Positions 32,424 to 33,770 of a stretch of 33,770 bases of DNA are shown one piece after another (within the stretch, counting starts at the first letter, position 1; every line of letters begins with the position of its first letter). This DNA is from Flavobacteriales bacterium. Its GTDB lineage: Bacteria > Bacteroidota > Bacteroidia > CAIKAF01. The position numbers were made by a program, and so were the translations under genes. The stretch lies in assembly GCA_022402535.1 (NCBI GenBank), contig JAKRSD010000028.1:81684-115453 (forward strand). Reading direction: 5' to 3'. Below the pieces are notes generated by a model that saw only the letters and a program-made list of their open reading frames with translations, ran no database searches and was not told where the DNA came from.

Positions 32424-33470
32424 TCAATATGGTTTAAACTTTTCAAATGTCTTTCCATTAAATTTATATGCACCATTTTCGTGTGTCCCAAGCCAGAGGT
32501 CACCATGGTTGTCTTTGTAGATGCTGAATAAAGTAATATCTTTTGAGTTGTCTTGAACGGTATAATGTGTAATTTTTGTTCCATCATATTTCCAAACTCC
32601 ATCACGATACGTTACAAACCACAAATTATTCTCGTTGTCTCTTACCGTTGAAAGATACTCATTCAAACCTCTTGAATTTTTTCCGTCTAAGCTGCCTATG
32701 CTTTCGTGTCTTGTGTAAAATTGATTGCTTTTTAGTGTGGTGCTGTCGTACACACTATAACGATATTCGGTGTTGAACCAAAAGTCACCATTTTTGTCTT
32801 CCGTTATGGAACGTACTCCATTTGCCCCTTCATCGCGAAATTCTGTCAAATCTTCCTCTGTAATCCATTCAAATGATTTTCCATCATAACGGCAAACCCC
32901 AACCGGGTTTGTGCCAAACCAAATATTTCCTTTTCGGTCTTTATAGATGCTGTAAACATCAAATGGATTGGTTAAATCGGGTGGGTTTGGGAGCTTTAAT
33001 TCATATAATGTAATCCCATCATAGCGGTATACTTTTCCGGTATTTCCATAAGAATATTCAAACCACATATCTGTGGATTCAAGTTTCCAATTTTCGCTGG
33101 GAACTGCCGTTAAAGTCGTAAAAATATTTCCATTAAATTTTGAAATTGAAGACGTTGCATTCGCACTGGCAAAATAAATATTACCCAATTCATCTTCTTT
33201 TATTTCATCAATTCTGTTGTTTAGTAAACCGTGTTTTGTGGTATAGTTAACCAATGTCTTTCCATCGTATTTATATACTCCTGTTTCCCAACTTCCAAAC
33301 CAATACACGTTTTTCCTGTCTTGAAAAACAACCATTATGCTTTTACCCAATTCTTTTACGGTGTCGCCTTTTATAAATTGGTCAGTGTTTTTGTTCTGAT
33401 TAGTGGTTTGTCCGTTACATGAAATCAGTATAGATAGAATACTAAAAAATAAGAGTGTGGTTAACTTCAT
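32424..33470 (-). CDS. Two-component-regulator-propeller-type lipoprotein
   Basis: 348 residues from MKLTTLLFFSILSILISCNGQ; the lipobox LISC puts the lipidated Cys near 18. After a Gln/Asn-rich linker the protein is a beta-propeller made of repeats with DxxGNIWFGT-like cores: QDRKNVYWFGSW, KDRKGNIWFGTN, EDKNGDFWFNTE, RDNENNLWFVTY, KDNHGDLWLGTH. These are Reg_prop-type repeats, seen mostly in sensor domains of hybrid two-component systems, but here no transmembrane helix or kinase follows: only the propeller, anchored by lipid. Function unknown; ligand sensing or binding at the envelope is an inference. A further 19 in-frame codons upstream (to 33527) run through the TGTTAG motif and are unlikely to be coding. 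Confidence 0.88.
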   Translation of the reverse strand: MKLTTLLFFSILSILISCNGQTTNQNKNTDQFIKGDTVKELGKSIMVVFQDRKNVYWFGSWETGVYKYDGKTLVNYTTKHGLLNNRIDEIKEDELGNIYFASANATSSISKFNGNIFTTLTAVPSENWKLESTDMWFEYSYGNTGKVYRYDGITLYELKLPNPPDLTNPFDVYSIYKDRKGNIWFGTNPVGVCRYDGKSFEWITEEDLTEFRDEGANGVRSITEDKNGDFWFNTEYRYSVYDSTTLKSNQFYTRHESIGSLDGKNSRGLNEYLSTVRDNENNLWFVTYRDGVWKYDGTKITHYTVQDNSKDITLFSIYKDNHGDLWLGTHENGAYKFNGKTFEKFKPY

Positions 33471-33484
33471 TTCTGTCTGTTTAT

Positions 33485-33698
33485 TGTTAGCGCTGTTGGT
33501 CATAGAATACCCGATAATGGTTTTCAACTTTGCATCTGATTGCTATCATACCGGACGGGCTTTTTAGCAATACACCCGATACGATAAACCGCATTTCAAT
33601 AATACACAAAATTCTAAAAAGAAGTAGTTAACCCGCCCTTAAACCTTTGCCGACCGCAGCGTCGGTAACAGCTACACCTGTTAGCTGTTGTTTTTTCT
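33485..33698. repeat. Modular intergenic spacer B (hairpin, T-run and TGTTAG motifs)
   Basis: The ~300 bases right of the propeller gene have no gene. TGTTAGCGCTGTTGG stands at 33485-33499, 15 bases from the propeller start codon, and TGTTAGCTGTTG at 33679-33690 bounds the other side. A 22-base hairpin at 33647-33668 is homologous to the one in spacer A, and a hairpin of AACAGCTA with TAGCTGTT (7-base loop) precedes a T-run near 33690. Bases after 33700 show an imperfect inverted repeat (AGACCCCTAA near 33722, TTAGGTCT near the end) and no gene. Confidence 0.55.
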
Positions 33699-33770
33699 AA
33701 TCGCTTTTATTGAATATGTCTTAGACCCCTAAATTACCGGATAAATTTTTAAAAACAGATTAGGTCTGCT

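Overview
The window looks like a chromosomal segment from a member of the Bacteroidota; the class cannot be fixed from sequence alone. The evidence is type IX secretion (T9SS) sorting tails on several proteins, a TonB-dependent receptor with an N-terminal carboxypeptidase-regulatory-like domain, DUF349 and DUF2279 proteins, a fused alpha/beta 2-oxoacid dehydrogenase E1, the phylum's TAnnTTTG -7 promoter element before many genes, and no Shine-Dalgarno sequences. No tRNA, rRNA, CRISPR array, transposase or phage gene was seen.

Layout. 1-420 is non-coding apart from a possible gene end, and holds a duplicated hairpin element. 0.4-7.3 kb is mostly housekeeping: elongation factor P (with Arg at its tip), a divergent TonB receptor, a DUF349 repeat protein and a UbiB/ABC1-type kinase. 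7.4-10.0 kb is a compact cmk-bioD-bioA operon (CMP kinase plus two biotin synthesis steps). 10.1-11.0 kb encodes a prokaryotic pentameric ligand-gated ion channel. It is divergent from an operon of an HSL-type esterase, a penicillin-acylase-family Ntn hydrolase and a small membrane protein (11.2-15.0 kb), and the shared promoter region carries a 21-bp-spaced direct repeat. An XRE regulator (15.0-15.3 kb) precedes a cluster of secreted proteins at 15.4-20.4 kb: a T9SS type A protein, two gliding-motility C-terminal-domain-type proteins and a small lipoprotein. smpB and tatC (20.4-21.7 kb, minus strand) diverge from the fused E1 gene (21.8-24.3 kb).

The right third holds a 1120-residue repeat adhesin-like T9SS protein with PKD and carboxypeptidase-like modules (24.7-28.1 kb), a DUF2279 protein, and a tightly coupled operon of membrane protein, pabA/trpG-type amidotransferase and outer-membrane porin (29.2-31.3 kb). 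It ends with three small accessory genes (a VOC protein, an SRPBCC protein and a beta-propeller lipoprotein). The spacers before the last two share a modular structure (a 22-base hairpin, a T-run, and a TGTTAG-TGTTG motif next to the start codon) that looks cassette-like.

The most notable signals are: the bacterial Cys-loop-receptor relative and its paired direct repeats; an AT-rich island (about 17.6-20.0 kb) whose edges lie inside two T9SS genes; composition mosaicism along the repeat units of the 1120-residue protein; the repeated modular spacers at 32.3-33.7 kb; Arg32 in EF-P; a KxGQ-to-KxCQ change in the UbiB kinase; and several promoters placed so close to start codons that the transcripts should be leaderless or nearly so.
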